Below, in pieces: positions 23,504 through 32,819 of a stretch of DNA of 64,000 nt (within the stretch, counting starts at the first letter, position 1; each line of letters begins with the position of its first letter). Origin of the DNA: Alphaproteobacteria bacterium (GTDB lineage Bacteria > Pseudomonadota > Alphaproteobacteria > Reyranellales > Reyranellaceae); NCBI GenBank assembly GCA_017308235.1, contig JAFKFL010000009.1, positions 124,001 through 188,000 on the forward strand, in the 5' to 3' direction. The translations under genes were made by a program, and so were the position numbers. The notes under the pieces were generated by a model. The model was given only the letters and a program-made list of their open reading frames with translations, was not told the origin of the DNA and did not search any database.

Positions 23504-25539
23504 AGACGTCTGTACTTTGGGGGCAGGCCGGAGTGGATCGGATCTCGGCGCGAACGAGCGTGGCAATTGCCGCCTTGTTGCTGGTATCGGCACCGGCACT
23601 GGCGGCCGATCCTGCCGCACCCTCTTCCGGTTTCTACGTCGGCGGCCACGCCGGCTATCTGTTCGGTCATGCCGCGGCGACGTTAAGCGACCCGACCGGC
23701 ATGACCACGGCCGGTGGGACGAACCACTACGGCATGCTATTCGGCGGCGTCCAGGCCGGCTACGAACACGTCTTCTCGTCGGGACTGATGCTGGGGATCG
23801 AGGCGGACCTTTCCTTTCCTGACTTCATGGATCAGTCGCAGATCCTGTCCGAGCGCTTCACTGCAAACGGCAGCGCCAACGAGCAGCTGCAGTTTTTGGG
23901 TACCTTGCGCGGCCGCGTCGGCTACAGCTTCGGGAGCTGGACTCCCTATCTCACCGGTGGGCTGGCGCTCGGTAGCTTCCGGACCGCGCTGATCGATTCG
24001 ACGACCGGCAACGAAGACGCCACGCCCGGCAACAAGCGGCTGGGCTATGCGGTGGGAGCGGGCATCGATCGCGCGCTCGACAACCGTTGGTCAGCGAGAC
24101 TGGAATACCTCTACACCGCCTTCGGCCCCTCCGGCTTCCAGTTTGCCGGTTCCGGCCCAACGTACAGCACGCCGGCACGGTACGACTCTCAGTACGACTT
24201 CCACATGTTCCGCATCGGATTGAATTATCATTTCGGCGCGGCGGGGCCGGAGAAAGAGAAGCAAGACCAGGGTCAGTCGTCACCCGACCGCGGGCCTGGG
24301 ACCTTTGAGGTCCACGGCCAGTCGACCTTCATCTACCAGGGCTACCCGGCATTCAGTGCGCCCTATAACGGTCCGCAGAGCCTGCCGAACAGCGGCGAAG
24401 CCCAACAGACCTGGACCACGTCGGCCTTCCTCGGCGTGCGCCTATGGAACGGTGGGGAACTCTACTTCAACCCGGAGCTGCTGCAGGGCTTCGGACTCGC
24501 CGACACGACCGGCGCCGCGGGCTTCCCCAACGGCGAGGCGCAAAAATCCAATTTCCCTTATCCACGCTTCAGCATCTCGCGCCTGTTCCTGCGCCAGGAG
24601 ATCGGGCTGGGTGGCGAGACGGAAACAGTCGAAAGCGACTACGGCCAGCTTTCCGGCGTGAAGGATGTCTCCCGGCTCACTTTCCAGATCGGGCGCTTCT
24701 CCGTGCATGACCTGTTCGACACCAACGACTATGCCCAGGATGGGCGCGTCGACTTCATGAACTGGTCGATCTGGGCAGCGGGTGCGTTCGACTACGCCGC
24801 CGACAGGATTGGCCTCACCTACGGCGTGACCGCCGAATTGAACCAGCCGTGGTGGGCGTTCCGGCTAGGCTACTTCCTGGTCGGCAACGAGCCCAACTCG
24901 AACGTGTTCGATATGAACCTGTTCTCTCGCGGCATGTACAACGCCGAGCTGGAAGTCCGCTACAAGCTGAACGAGCGTCCGGGCACCTTCAAGCTTGGCG
25001 GCTGGATGCACCAAACCTTTGCCGGCAACTACAACGACGCGCTTAATCTGATCTCAAACGTAGGCATCGCGGCCACCGACGCCATCGTCCAGACCCGCCA
25101 AGGGCGTTCGATGTTCGGCTACTACCTCAATCTGCAGCAGGAGATCGCCGACGACCTCGGCGCGTTCGCGCGCTGGAGCTGGAATGACGGCCAAAGCGAG
25201 ATCAACGCCTTCACGGACATCAACGCCAGCCTGTCGGCCGGTATTTCACTCAAGGGAAAGCGATGGGGCCGCCCCGACGACACGGTCGGAATCGGCGGCG
25301 CGATCAACTTCATCTCGCCGCAGTTCTCCAGCTTCCTGGCGCAGGGTGGTCTTGGCGTGCTAGTCGGCGACGGGCAGCTCAGTTACGCGCCGGAGCGCGT
25401 GCTCGAGGTCTATTATGCCCTGCAGCTCACCAAAGGGCTGATCGTCACCGCCGACTATCAGCTCCTCGACAATCCCGCCTACAACGCTGCCCGAGGCCCG
25501 GTCAACGTCTTCAGCGGACGATTGCACGCGAGCTTCTGA
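23500..25539 (+). CDS. Two-domain outer-membrane porin (OMP beta-barrel + OprB)
   Basis: 679 aa from a GTG start with GGAG 6 bp upstream. A signal peptide ends after 'LLVSAPALA'. Residues ~40-245 resemble a small OMP_b-brl/Omp25-like barrel ('FYVGGHAGYLFG', 'GGVQAGYEH', 'LRGRVGYSFG', 'HMFRIGLNYHFG'). A Lys/Glu/Gln-rich linker spans ~246-268. Residues ~270-679 are an OprB-type carbohydrate porin ('FEVHGQSTFIYQ', 'NPELLQGFGLADT', 'QIGRFSVHDLFDTNDYAQD', terminal Phe). It should let sugars or other small solutes enter the periplasm, feeding the many ABC binding proteins. Transcribed toward the convergent Liv operon. Confidence 0.9.
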   Translation: MKTSVLWGQAGVDRISARTSVAIAALLLVSAPALAADPAAPSSGFYVGGHAGYLFGHAAATLSDPTGMTTAGGTNHYGMLFGGVQAGYEHVFSSGLMLGIEADLSFPDFMDQSQILSERFTANGSANEQLQFLGTLRGRVGYSFGSWTPYLTGGLALGSFRTALIDSTTGNEDATPGNKRLGYAVGAGIDRALDNRWSARLEYLYTAFGPSGFQFAGSGPTYSTPARYDSQYDFHMFRIGLNYHFGAAGPEKEKQDQGQSSPDRGPGTFEVHGQSTFIYQGYPAFSAPYNGPQSLPNSGEAQQTWTTSAFLGVRLWNGGELYFNPELLQGFGLADTTGAAGFPNGEAQKSNFPYPRFSISRLFLRQEIGLGGETETVESDYGQLSGVKDVSRLTFQIGRFSVHDLFDTNDYAQDGRVDFMNWSIWAAGAFDYAADRIGLTYGVTAELNQPWWAFRLGYFLVGNEPNSNVFDMNLFSRGMYNAELEVRYKLNERPGTFKLGGWMHQTFAGNYNDALNLISNVGIAATDAIVQTRQGRSMFGYYLNLQQEIADDLGAFARWSWNDGQSEINAFTDINASLSAGISLKGKRWGRPDDTVGIGGAINFISPQFSSFLAQGGLGVLVGDGQLSYAPERVLEVYYALQLTKGLIVTADYQLLDNPAYNAARGPVNVFSGRLHASF

Positions 25540-25582
25540 TCAACGTCGCCGCTTTATCCACGGCATTGCAGCTAGCTAGGTC

Positions 25583-26302
25583 CTACTCGACGCCGAGATA
25601 GATGCGCTGGACGTCGGGATTGTCCGCCATCGCCTTGGCCGGTCCTTCGAGCACGGTTCGGCCGACCTGCAGCACATAGGCGTGGTCGGCAGCCTCGAGC
25701 GCGAGATCGACCGATTGCTCGGCGAGCAGGATCGTCTGCCCATCCTTATGGAGAGCGGCGAAGCTGTCGTACATCGAATCGACGATCGCCGGCGCCAATC
25801 CCAGGCTCGGCTCGTCGAGCATCAGGAGCTTGGGCTCGCTCATCAACGCACGCCCGACCGCCAGCATCTGGCGCTCGCCGCCCGACATGGTGCCGGCGCG
25901 CTGCGTGCGCCGCTCGCCGAGGCGCGGAAAGGCTGAATAGACGCGCTCGAGCAACCGCGGAACCTGCTTGCGGTCGGCAAGCGGCGTGGCGCCCAGCAGG
26001 AGGTTGTTCTCGACGCTCTGCTGGGCGAACAGGCGCCAGCCTTCCGGCGAAAGAGCCAGGCCCTTGCGCACGATCGCATAGGCCGGCTGGCCCGCGATAT
26101 TCTGGCCGTCGAACGCGATCGTGCCGGAAGAAACCCGGGCGATCCCGGCGATCGCATTCAGGGTCGTGGTCTTGCCCGCGCCGTTGGAGCCCAGGAGGGC
26201 CACCACCGAGCCGCGCGGCACTTCGAGCGAGACGTCGGCCACGCCGATCAGGTCGCCGTAGCGCACCTCGAGATGATCGATCTTCAGGAGCGGCGGGCTC
26301 AT
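25583..26302 (-). CDS. livF: LivF-type ABC ATP-binding protein (second Liv system)
   Basis: 239-aa ATPase, last gene of the second Liv operon. Walker A GSNGAGKTT at ~38-46, signature MSGGERQM, Walker B LLMLDEPSLGLAP and the terminal 'VQRIYLGVE'. The start 'MSPPLLKIDH' at 26302 overlaps the livG stop (ATGA). The substrate should be that of the three LivK-like proteins encoded upstream. Converges with the porin gene; only 43 bp separate the stops and no terminator hairpin is obvious. Confidence 0.95.
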   Translation of the reverse strand: MSPPLLKIDHLEVRYGDLIGVADVSLEVPRGSVVALLGSNGAGKTTTLNAIAGIARVSSGTIAFDGQNIAGQPAYAIVRKGLALSPEGWRLFAQQSVENNLLLGATPLADRKQVPRLLERVYSAFPRLGERRTQRAGTMSGGERQMLAVGRALMSEPKLLMLDEPSLGLAPAIVDSMYDSFAALHKDGQTILLAEQSVDLALEAADHAYVLQVGRTVLEGPAKAMADNPDVQRIYLGVE

Positions 26303-27033
26303 GCGTCCCCCGCGTGCCTGACCTTGCGCCGGCCGAGATAGGCCTCGATCACGCGCTGATCGCTCGTCACCTCGCGCGGCGTGCCGCGGGCGATCTCGCG
26401 TCCCTGGTGGAACACGATCACCCGACGTGCGAGCGAGGTGATCACTTCCATGATGTGCTCGACGATCACGATCGTGATGCCGCCGCCGTGGATGCGTCGC
26501 ACCAGCTCGATCGCCTCGCGCACCTCGGTGGGCGTGAGGCCGGCCATGGCCTCGTCCAGCAGCAGCACTTTGGGCTCGGAAGCGAGCGCCCGCGCGATCT
26601 CCAGCCGCTTGCGGCCGGGCGTGCCCAGGCTTCTCGCCGGCGCGTCGGCGAGTGGGCCGAGACCGACTCGGTCCAGCACCGCTCGTGCCTTGGCCCGGGC
26701 GTCGCGGGCGTGGGGATGGCGCAGCAGCGCGCCGATCATCGCGTTGTCCAGAACCGACATCGATTCGAAGGTGAGCGGCACCTGGAAGCTGCGGGCGAGC
26801 CCGAGCCGAGCTCGAGCCTCGGGCGGTTCGTTCGTGATGTCGACACCGGCGAAATGCACGCTGCCGGCCGACGGCGCCAGATCGCCGGTGAGGCAATTGA
26901 AGAAGGTCGACTTGCCCGCGCCGTTGGGCCCGATCAGGCCCAGGATCTCGCCTTCCTCGACCGTCACCGAGGCGTTGTCGACCGCCTTGAAGGCGCCGAA
27001 CAGGCGGGTGATGCCGCGCGCCTCAATCAGCAT
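26299..27033 (-). CDS. livG: LivG-type ABC ATP-binding protein (second Liv system)
   Basis: 244 aa. Walker A GPNGAGKST at 35-43 and Walker B VLLLDEAMAGLTPTE. The signature region reads 'LGTPGRKRLEIARAL' rather than LSGGQ; related LivG proteins, as I recall them, also show a G-R-K-R form, so I read this as a subfamily trait. The start overlaps livM by 11 bp and the stop overlaps livF by ATGA. Works with livF, livH and livM. Confidence 0.94.
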   Translation of the reverse strand: MLIEARGITRLFGAFKAVDNASVTVEEGEILGLIGPNGAGKSTFFNCLTGDLAPSAGSVHFAGVDITNEPPEARARLGLARSFQVPLTFESMSVLDNAMIGALLRHPHARDARAKARAVLDRVGLGPLADAPARSLGTPGRKRLEIARALASEPKVLLLDEAMAGLTPTEVREAIELVRRIHGGGITIVIVEHIMEVITSLARRVIVFHQGREIARGTPREVTSDQRVIEAYLGRRKVRHAGDA

Positions 27034-28021
27034 GACCGCTCGCGGGGCTCGGATTGACGGGAGCGGCCTTGGTCGGGGCGTTCGGCCGGCGCTCCAGCAA
27101 CGACAGGAGGCCGGACGGCAGGAAGCGCGCGATGATCACGATGATCGCGCCATAGACCACGAAGGTGATGCCCGCGCCCTGGCCGCCCAGGAGGCTGTTC
27201 GACAATTCCTCGAGCGGCACCAGGATCAGGGCACCGACCAGCGGTCCGAAAAGCTGGCCCGCGCCGCCCAGGGCTGCCATCACCAGGATCTTGACCGACA
27301 GCAGGATGCCGAAGCCCGACTCGGGATCGACGAAGCCGAACATGCAGAGATAGAGGGAGCCCGCGACAGAGGTGAAAGCGGCGCTCAGCATGTAGGCATA
27401 GAGCTTGTAGCGACCGGCGGACACGCCGAGCGACCGTGCCGCGCGCTCGCTGTCCTTGATGGCGCGCAGGTAGAAGCCCATGCGCCCGCGCTCGATCCAC
27501 CAGGTGAGCCCAAGAACGCCGGCCAGCACGGCGAGGAAAATATAGTAGTAGGGCATGGCCGAGACGAAGGAGAGATCGAACACCGTGCGCGGCATGGCGG
27601 GACCGCCGAGGCCCTGCGCGCCGCCCAGCCAGTCGCTGGTCGAGCTCAGCACGCGCACCAGTTCACCCACGGCGATGGTGGCCATGCTAAAATAGTGGCC
27701 CGACAATCGAAGCGTCGGCACGCCGATCACCGCGGCCACGGCGACGCTCACCAGCATGCCCAGCGGCGCGCCCAGGATCGGCGGCAGATCGAGATGGACG
27801 AAGGCCACCACGGCGGAATAGGCGCCGATGCCGAAGAACACCGCGTGGCCCACCGATACCTGGCCGGCATAGCCGCCGACGATGTTCCAGGCCGAGGCGC
27901 TGATGGCGGCCAGCAGCACCAGCGCGCCCAGCCGCTGCCAGACCGGCGAACCGGCCGTCACGATCGGATAGGCCAGCACCACCACGACGAGGGCGATCTG
28001 GAGCAGGCGGCGCGCCGTCAT
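27023..28021 (-). CDS. livM: LivM-type branched-chain ABC permease
   Basis: 332-aa membrane protein from 'MTARRLLQIALVVVVLAYP' at 28021. Multiple hydrophobic segments; family motifs 'WNIVGGYAGQVSVGHAVFFG', 'LRLSGHYFSMATIAVGEL', 'AIKDSERAARSLGVSAGRYK' and 'GGAGQLFGPLVGA'. Its ATG overlaps the livH TGA (TGATG). A Pro-rich basic tail (RRPNAPTKAAPVNPSP) follows the last membrane segment. Forms the inner-membrane channel with LivH. Confidence 0.95.
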   Translation of the reverse strand: MTARRLLQIALVVVVLAYPIVTAGSPVWQRLGALVLLAAISASAWNIVGGYAGQVSVGHAVFFGIGAYSAVVAFVHLDLPPILGAPLGMLVSVAVAAVIGVPTLRLSGHYFSMATIAVGELVRVLSSTSDWLGGAQGLGGPAMPRTVFDLSFVSAMPYYYIFLAVLAGVLGLTWWIERGRMGFYLRAIKDSERAARSLGVSAGRYKLYAYMLSAAFTSVAGSLYLCMFGFVDPESGFGILLSVKILVMAALGGAGQLFGPLVGALILVPLEELSNSLLGGQGAGITFVVYGAIIVIIARFLPSGLLSLLERRPNAPTKAAPVNPSPASGHAD

Positions 28022-28887
28022 CAGTTCGTTCCCATCAGGCCTTGCGGCCGGAACCACAGCACCAGCACGAAGGCGGCGTAGACGATCACGTCCTTGTAGA
28101 CAGGGCCGATCAGGAAGGCCGAGAGCGATTCGACCACGCCGATCAGCAGGCCGGCGACCAGCGCGCCCATCACGCTGCCGAAGCCGCCCAGCGCCACGGT
28201 GACGAAGGCCACGATCGCGAGCGTCTCGCCGACCGTCGGCGAGGTGTAGAAGAAGGTGGCGATCAGCGCGCCCGCGATGCCGGTGGCCGCGCCGGCGAGC
28301 GCCCAGGCGAGCGCCTGCATGCGCTGCGGCCTGATCCCCATGAGCTGTGCGGCCGTCGCATCCTCCGACACGGCGAGCATGCGGCTGCCGATCGAGGTGC
28401 GCGTCAGCAGCAGATGCAGAAGCACAGTCACGACGAGTCCGACGACACCTGCCAGGACACGCGACCCTTCGAAGCGAATGCCGCCCAGGATGAAGGAATG
28501 GCCGACAAGATCGTCGGGCAGTGTCTTGAAGTTGGCACCGAACACCCACAAGGCGCCGTAACGCAGAAACAGCGCCAAACCGAACGTGCCCAGGATCTGC
28601 GCCAGCATCGGCCCACGCATGATGTGCCGGACCAGCAGGAAATAGGCCAGCACGCCGAGCGTCGCGATCAGGATAGCGGCGATCGGCACCGAGGCCCAGG
28701 GGCCGCCGCCCAGCGCCGTCCACACCACGACGGCGGTGTACATGCCCAACATCACGAACTCGCCATGGGCGAAGTTCACGACATTCATCATGCCCCAGAT
28801 CAGGCTGAGGCCCGACGAGAAGAGAGCGTAGACGGCACCCAGCAGCAGGCCGCTCACCACGACCTGCAACAGAAGCGTCGTCGTCAT
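28021..28887 (-). CDS. livH: LivH-type branched-chain ABC permease
   Basis: 288-aa permease with the LivH signatures 'GLLLGAVYALFSSGLSLIWG', 'NFAHGEFVMLGMY' and 'GGFGSVMGALVAGLLIGVVE'. The start lies 27 bp after the last livK-like stop. Paired with LivM, it imports whatever the LivK-like proteins bind. No clear Shine-Dalgarno, so reinitiation or coupling from the upstream binding-protein gene is plausible. Confidence 0.95.
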   Translation of the reverse strand: MTTTLLLQVVVSGLLLGAVYALFSSGLSLIWGMMNVVNFAHGEFVMLGMYTAVVVWTALGGGPWASVPIAAILIATLGVLAYFLLVRHIMRGPMLAQILGTFGLALFLRYGALWVFGANFKTLPDDLVGHSFILGGIRFEGSRVLAGVVGLVVTVLLHLLLTRTSIGSRMLAVSEDATAAQLMGIRPQRMQALAWALAGAATGIAGALIATFFYTSPTVGETLAIVAFVTVALGGFGSVMGALVAGLLIGVVESLSAFLIGPVYKDVIVYAAFVLVLWFRPQGLMGTN

Positions 28888-28914
28888 GCAGTCTTGCCTA
28901 TGCCAATAGATGGA

Positions 28915-30171
28915 TTACCAGCCCTTGTAGGGCAGGATCAGCTGATGGGTTGCCCGCGATTTCGGCCAGACCGAGACGTACTGGCTATTGCGGAGTTGCG
29001 TGACGAGGGTCGAGGCCAGGATGTTCTGGCCCTTGTCGTCGAACTTCACGCCGTCGTAGCCCGCCACGAGCTGGTCCGGTTTGAGATCGGTCGCGCGCAG
29101 CGCCGCCTGGATCTTCGCCGGATCGGTCGAGCCGGCGCGGTTGATTGCATCCGCCATGACCAGGAAGCCCTGCAAGGCGCGTGCCGAAACGTCATCGAGC
29201 CCGTCGCCGCCCGTCTTCTTCTTGTAGAGCGCATCGCAGATCGCCGCGACGCTGCCCGGCTTGCCTGCCGCGAAGACCGACCGGCTGACCAGCCCCTCGC
29301 ACACCGAGCCCATCGCCTTCACGAAAGCCGGATCGTTGAAACCGCCGTCGTCGGCGATCAGGATCGCGGGCTTCCAGTTCTGCTCCTTCATCGTCTTGGC
29401 ATAGAGAATGGCGTCCGACGTGTAGGAGATGAAGATCGCCGCGTCGGGATTCTTCTCCTTGAGCTGCAGCACCTGCGGCTGCACATCAGTCGAGTTCGCC
29501 GAATAGGCGACCTTCATGCTGATGTTCAGTCCATCCTTGGCAAAGGCGCTGGCGATGACGCTGGCAACCGAATTGCCGTACTCGGTGTTCTCATGCACCA
29601 GGGCGATCGAATCGACTTTGCGACCGGCCGCCTTCTGCTCCTTGAGGAAGGCCGAATAGGCCCGCGCGAAGTCGGCCGCCACCGGGGTCACACGGAAGAA
29701 CCACTTGAAACCGCGCTCGGTCAGGTTGGCCGCCACCGACTCGGGATTGAGGAAGGGGATGCCGTATTTCTCGGCGACGGCGCTGGCCGTCAGCGTGATG
29801 CCCGACTGGTAGGCGCCGATCACTGCGGCGACCTTCTCCTCGGTGATGAGACGCAGGGTCTGGTTCTGGCCTGCAGCCGGCGTTCCCTGGTTGTCGGCGA
29901 AGACCATCTGGATCTTGGCGCCCTTGAGGCCGGAAAGGCCGCCGCCCTTGGCGAGCGGCAGGATCTTCGCCAGCTCCGGGTCGCCCTTGTTGACGAGGTC
30001 GGCACCCAACTCCATCGCCATCTTCTCGTAGTTGCCCGCGCTCGCGGAGTTGCCGCTCAGCGGATAGATGGCGCCGATTTTCACGACCTCCTCGGCAGTT
30101 GCGTCCGTTGCGAACACGAACGCCGCCGATGCCGCGCCGACCGTTACTGCCCGGCGTGAGAGTTCAACCAT
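28915..30171 (-). CDS. LivK-like ABC substrate-binding protein, paralogue 1
   Basis: 418-aa periplasmic binding protein (type I fold, Leu/Ile/Val family). The leader 'MVELSRRAVTVGAASAAF' contains an SRRAV twin-arginine-like motif. The mature part has 'VVKIGAIYPLSGNSASAGNY', 'NQGTPAAGQNQTLRLITEEK', 'GAYQSGITLTASAVAEKYG' and 'YSANSTDVQPQVLQLKEKNP'. GGGAG lies 7 bp before the ATG. It is the most diverged of three tandem copies, yet its leader is nearly identical to that of copy 2, suggesting recombination or duplication of that end. Confidence 0.95.
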   Translation of the reverse strand: MVELSRRAVTVGAASAAFVFATDATAEEVVKIGAIYPLSGNSASAGNYEKMAMELGADLVNKGDPELAKILPLAKGGGLSGLKGAKIQMVFADNQGTPAAGQNQTLRLITEEKVAAVIGAYQSGITLTASAVAEKYGIPFLNPESVAANLTERGFKWFFRVTPVAADFARAYSAFLKEQKAAGRKVDSIALVHENTEYGNSVASVIASAFAKDGLNISMKVAYSANSTDVQPQVLQLKEKNPDAAIFISYTSDAILYAKTMKEQNWKPAILIADDGGFNDPAFVKAMGSVCEGLVSRSVFAAGKPGSVAAICDALYKKKTGGDGLDDVSARALQGFLVMADAINRAGSTDPAKIQAALRATDLKPDQLVAGYDGVKFDDKGQNILASTLVTQLRNSQYVSVWPKSRATHQLILPYKGW

Positions 30172-30210
30172 GACGTAGCTCCCTGAGAATGACTTGCCTT
30201 AACCCTGTTG

Positions 30211-31473
30211 TTATTTGGTCCAGCCCTTGTAGGGCAGGACGACATCGGCCGTGGCCTTCACCTTCGGCCACACCGGAACGTACTCACCATTGCGCATCTG
30301 GATCAGCAGGCTCGATCCCAGCGTATTCTGGCCCTTGTCGTCAAACTTCACACCGTTGTAGCCGGCGACCATCTGGTCCGCCTTCATGTCCGTAGCCTTG
30401 AGTGCCGCCTGGATCTTGGCCGGGTCGGTCGAGCCCGCGCGGTTGAGGGCGTCCACCAAGGCGAGGAAGCCTTGCAAGGCGCGCGCCGAACCGTCCTCGA
30501 GACCGCCGCCGCCGCTTTTCTTGCGATAGAGAGCATCGCAAATGGCGGCGATGCTGCCGGGCTTTCCGGGGGCGAAGGCGGAACGGCTGATCAATCCCTC
30601 CGCCTCGGGGCCCATCGACTTCACATAAGCCGGGTCGTTGAAGCCCGCCGCATCGGCCATCATGATCTCGGGCTTCCAGTTCAACGACTTCATGGTCTTC
30701 GTATAGAGGATCGCGTCCGACGTGTAGGAAACGAAGATCACGACATCCGGATTCTTTTCCTTGAGTTGCAATACCTGCGGCTGGACGTCGGTCGAATTGG
30801 CCGAATAGGACACCTTCATCGTGACATTGCGCCCCTCCTTGACGAAGAGGTCGGCGATCGCCGTCGATGTCGATTTACCGTACTCGGTGTTCTCATAAAC
30901 GATCGCGATCGAGCCGACCTTTCGGCCGGCCGCCTTTTGCTCTTCGAGGAAGTCCGAGTAGGCCTTGGCGAAGTTGGTTGCGATCGGCGTGGTGCGGAAG
31001 AACCACTTGAAGCCACGGTCGGTGAGGTCGGCGGCTGTCGATTCGGGCGTCAGGAACGGAATGCCGTATTTTTCCGCCACGGCACTCGCGGTCTGCGTGA
31101 TGCCCGATTGATAGCAGCCCAGCATGGCCACCACCTTCTCCTGCGTGATCAGCCGCAGCGTCTGGTTCTGACCGGCGGCCGGTGTGCCCTGGTTGTCGGC
31201 CACGACGAGCTCGACCTTGGCGCCCTTGAGACCGGCGAGACCGCCGCCCTTGGCGACCGGCATCAGCTTGGCGAGTTCAGGATCCCCTTTGTTGACGATG
31301 TCCGCGCCGAGCTCAACGGCCATCTTGGCGTAGTTGCCGGCGCTCGCCGCATTGCCGCTCAAAGGATAGAGGACACCGATCTTGACGACTTCTTCGGCGG
31401 CAGCGTTTCTTGCGAACGCGAATGCCGCCGATGCCGCGCCGATCGTCACTGCCCGGCGTGAGAGTTCAACCAT
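30211..31473 (-). CDS. LivK-like ABC substrate-binding protein, paralogue 2
   Basis: 420-aa binding protein, strikingly similar along its length to paralogue 3 (for example both carry 'EKYGIPF', 'AKAYSDFL', 'YTKTMK/LKSLNWKPEIMMAD', 'LIQMRNGEYVPVWPK'). The leader 'MVELSRRAVTIGAASAAFA' matches paralogue 1. Note 'LGCYQSGIT', where the others have 'GAYQSGIT', a change near the ligand hinge. Tandem copies feeding a single LivHMGF permease suggest an expanded or tuned ligand range (inference). Confidence 0.95.
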   Translation of the reverse strand: MVELSRRAVTIGAASAAFAFARNAAAEEVVKIGVLYPLSGNAASAGNYAKMAVELGADIVNKGDPELAKLMPVAKGGGLAGLKGAKVELVVADNQGTPAAGQNQTLRLITQEKVVAMLGCYQSGITQTASAVAEKYGIPFLTPESTAADLTDRGFKWFFRTTPIATNFAKAYSDFLEEQKAAGRKVGSIAIVYENTEYGKSTSTAIADLFVKEGRNVTMKVSYSANSTDVQPQVLQLKEKNPDVVIFVSYTSDAILYTKTMKSLNWKPEIMMADAAGFNDPAYVKSMGPEAEGLISRSAFAPGKPGSIAAICDALYRKKSGGGGLEDGSARALQGFLALVDALNRAGSTDPAKIQAALKATDMKADQMVAGYNGVKFDDKGQNTLGSSLLIQMRNGEYVPVWPKVKATADVVLPYKGWTK

Positions 31474-31494
31474 GATGTGCCTCGCCTCTTGTCG

Positions 31495-32757
31495 TTATTT
31501 GGTCCAGCCTTTGAACGGCAGGACGACATCAGCCGTGGCCTTCGCCTTCGGCCACACCGGAACGTACTCGCCATTGCGCATCTGGATCAGCAGGCTCGAC
31601 CCCAGCGTGTTCTGCCCCTTGTCGTCGAATTTCACGCCGTTGTAGCCCACGGCCATCTGATCCGCCGGCATGTTCGTGGCCTTGAGCGCCGCCTGGATCT
31701 TCGCTGAATCGGTCGAACCGGCCCGGTTGAGCGCGTCGACCAGCACCAGGAAGCCCTGGAAGCTTCGCGCCGAGACGTCATCGAAACCGACGCCATCGTT
31801 CTTCTTCTTGAAAAGCTCCTCGCAGATGGCGGAGATGCTGCCAGGCTTGCCTGTTGCAAACGCCGACCGGCTGATCAGGCCTTCCACTTCCCGACCCATC
31901 GACTTCACGTAAGCCTGGTCGTTGAAGCCCGAGGAGTCGGCCATCATGATCTCCGGCTTCCAATTCAGCGACTTCAGCGTCTTCGTATAAAGGATCGCAT
32001 CCGACGTGTAGGAGATGAACACGACCACATCCGGATTCTTCTCCTTGAGCTGCAACACCTGCGGCTGGACGTCGGTCGAGTTGGCCGAATAGGGCACTTT
32101 CATCGTGACGTTGCGGCCTTCCTTGGCGAAGAGGTCGGCGATCGCCGTGGAGGTCGATTTACCGTATTCGGTGTTCTCATAGACGATTGCGATCGAATCA
32201 GCCTTCCGGCCGGCGGCCTTCTGCTCCTTGAGGAAATCCGAGTAGGCCTTGGCAAAGTTGGTCGCGACCGGTGTGGTGCGAAAGAACCATTTGAAGCCCC
32301 GTTCGGTGAGGTCGGCCGCCGTCGATTCGGGATTGACGAAGGGAATGCCATATTTTTCGGCAACAGCGCTCGCCGTCTGCGTGATGCCCGACTGATAGGC
32401 ACCGACCATGGCTACCACTTTCTCCTGGGTGATGAGCCGCAGCGTCTGGTTCTGGCCGGCGGCCGGGGTGCCCTGGTTGTCGGCCACGACAAGCTCGATC
32501 TTGGCGCCGTTCAATCCGGAAAGGCCGCCGCCCTTGGCAACCGGCATCAGCTTGGCAAGTTCAGGATCCCCTTTGTTGACGAGGTCCGCGCCCAGCTCGA
32601 TGGCCATCTTGGAAGCGTTGCCGGCGCTCGCCGCGTTGCCGCTCAAGGGATAGAGAACGCCGATCTTCACGGTCTGCTGTGCACCCGCATCGACCGCCAG
32701 CGAAAAAGCAAAAAGAGCAGCGCCGGCAACCAGCGTCCGGCGAACGACCTTACCCAT
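31495..32757 (-). CDS. LivK-like ABC substrate-binding protein, paralogue 3
   Basis: 420-aa binding protein starting 'MGKVVRRTLVAGAALFAFSL' at 32757 with GGGGGA upstream; cleavage after 'VDAGA' is likely. The body is very close to paralogue 2, but the leader is unrelated in sequence to the other two. Contains 'TVKIGVLYPLSGNAASAGN' and 'GAYQSGITQTASAVAEKYG'. It is first of the three binding-protein genes after the enolase-superfamily gene. A longer frame upstream reads antisense through that neighbour and is not real. Confidence 0.95.
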   Translation of the reverse strand: MGKVVRRTLVAGAALFAFSLAVDAGAQQTVKIGVLYPLSGNAASAGNASKMAIELGADLVNKGDPELAKLMPVAKGGGLSGLNGAKIELVVADNQGTPAAGQNQTLRLITQEKVVAMVGAYQSGITQTASAVAEKYGIPFVNPESTAADLTERGFKWFFRTTPVATNFAKAYSDFLKEQKAAGRKADSIAIVYENTEYGKSTSTAIADLFAKEGRNVTMKVPYSANSTDVQPQVLQLKEKNPDVVVFISYTSDAILYTKTLKSLNWKPEIMMADSSGFNDQAYVKSMGREVEGLISRSAFATGKPGSISAICEELFKKKNDGVGFDDVSARSFQGFLVLVDALNRAGSTDSAKIQAALKATNMPADQMAVGYNGVKFDDKGQNTLGSSLLIQMRNGEYVPVWPKAKATADVVLPFKGWTK

Positions 32758-32819
32758 ACGCAAAATTCCCCCAGGCGGCATGTGTCCGCGACCGGTAATG
32801 TTGGCACGCCCCACCCGGC

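Noticed and set aside
22714..23670. Minus-strand 318-codon frame across the porin promoter
   Set aside because: Arg/Ser-rich composition, no domain, and antisense to the start of a clear porin gene.
26299..27033. Possibly inactive LivG because the ABC signature is LGTPGRKR, not LSGGQ
   Set aside because: As I recall, related LivG proteins commonly carry a G-R-K-R form here; both Walker motifs are intact.
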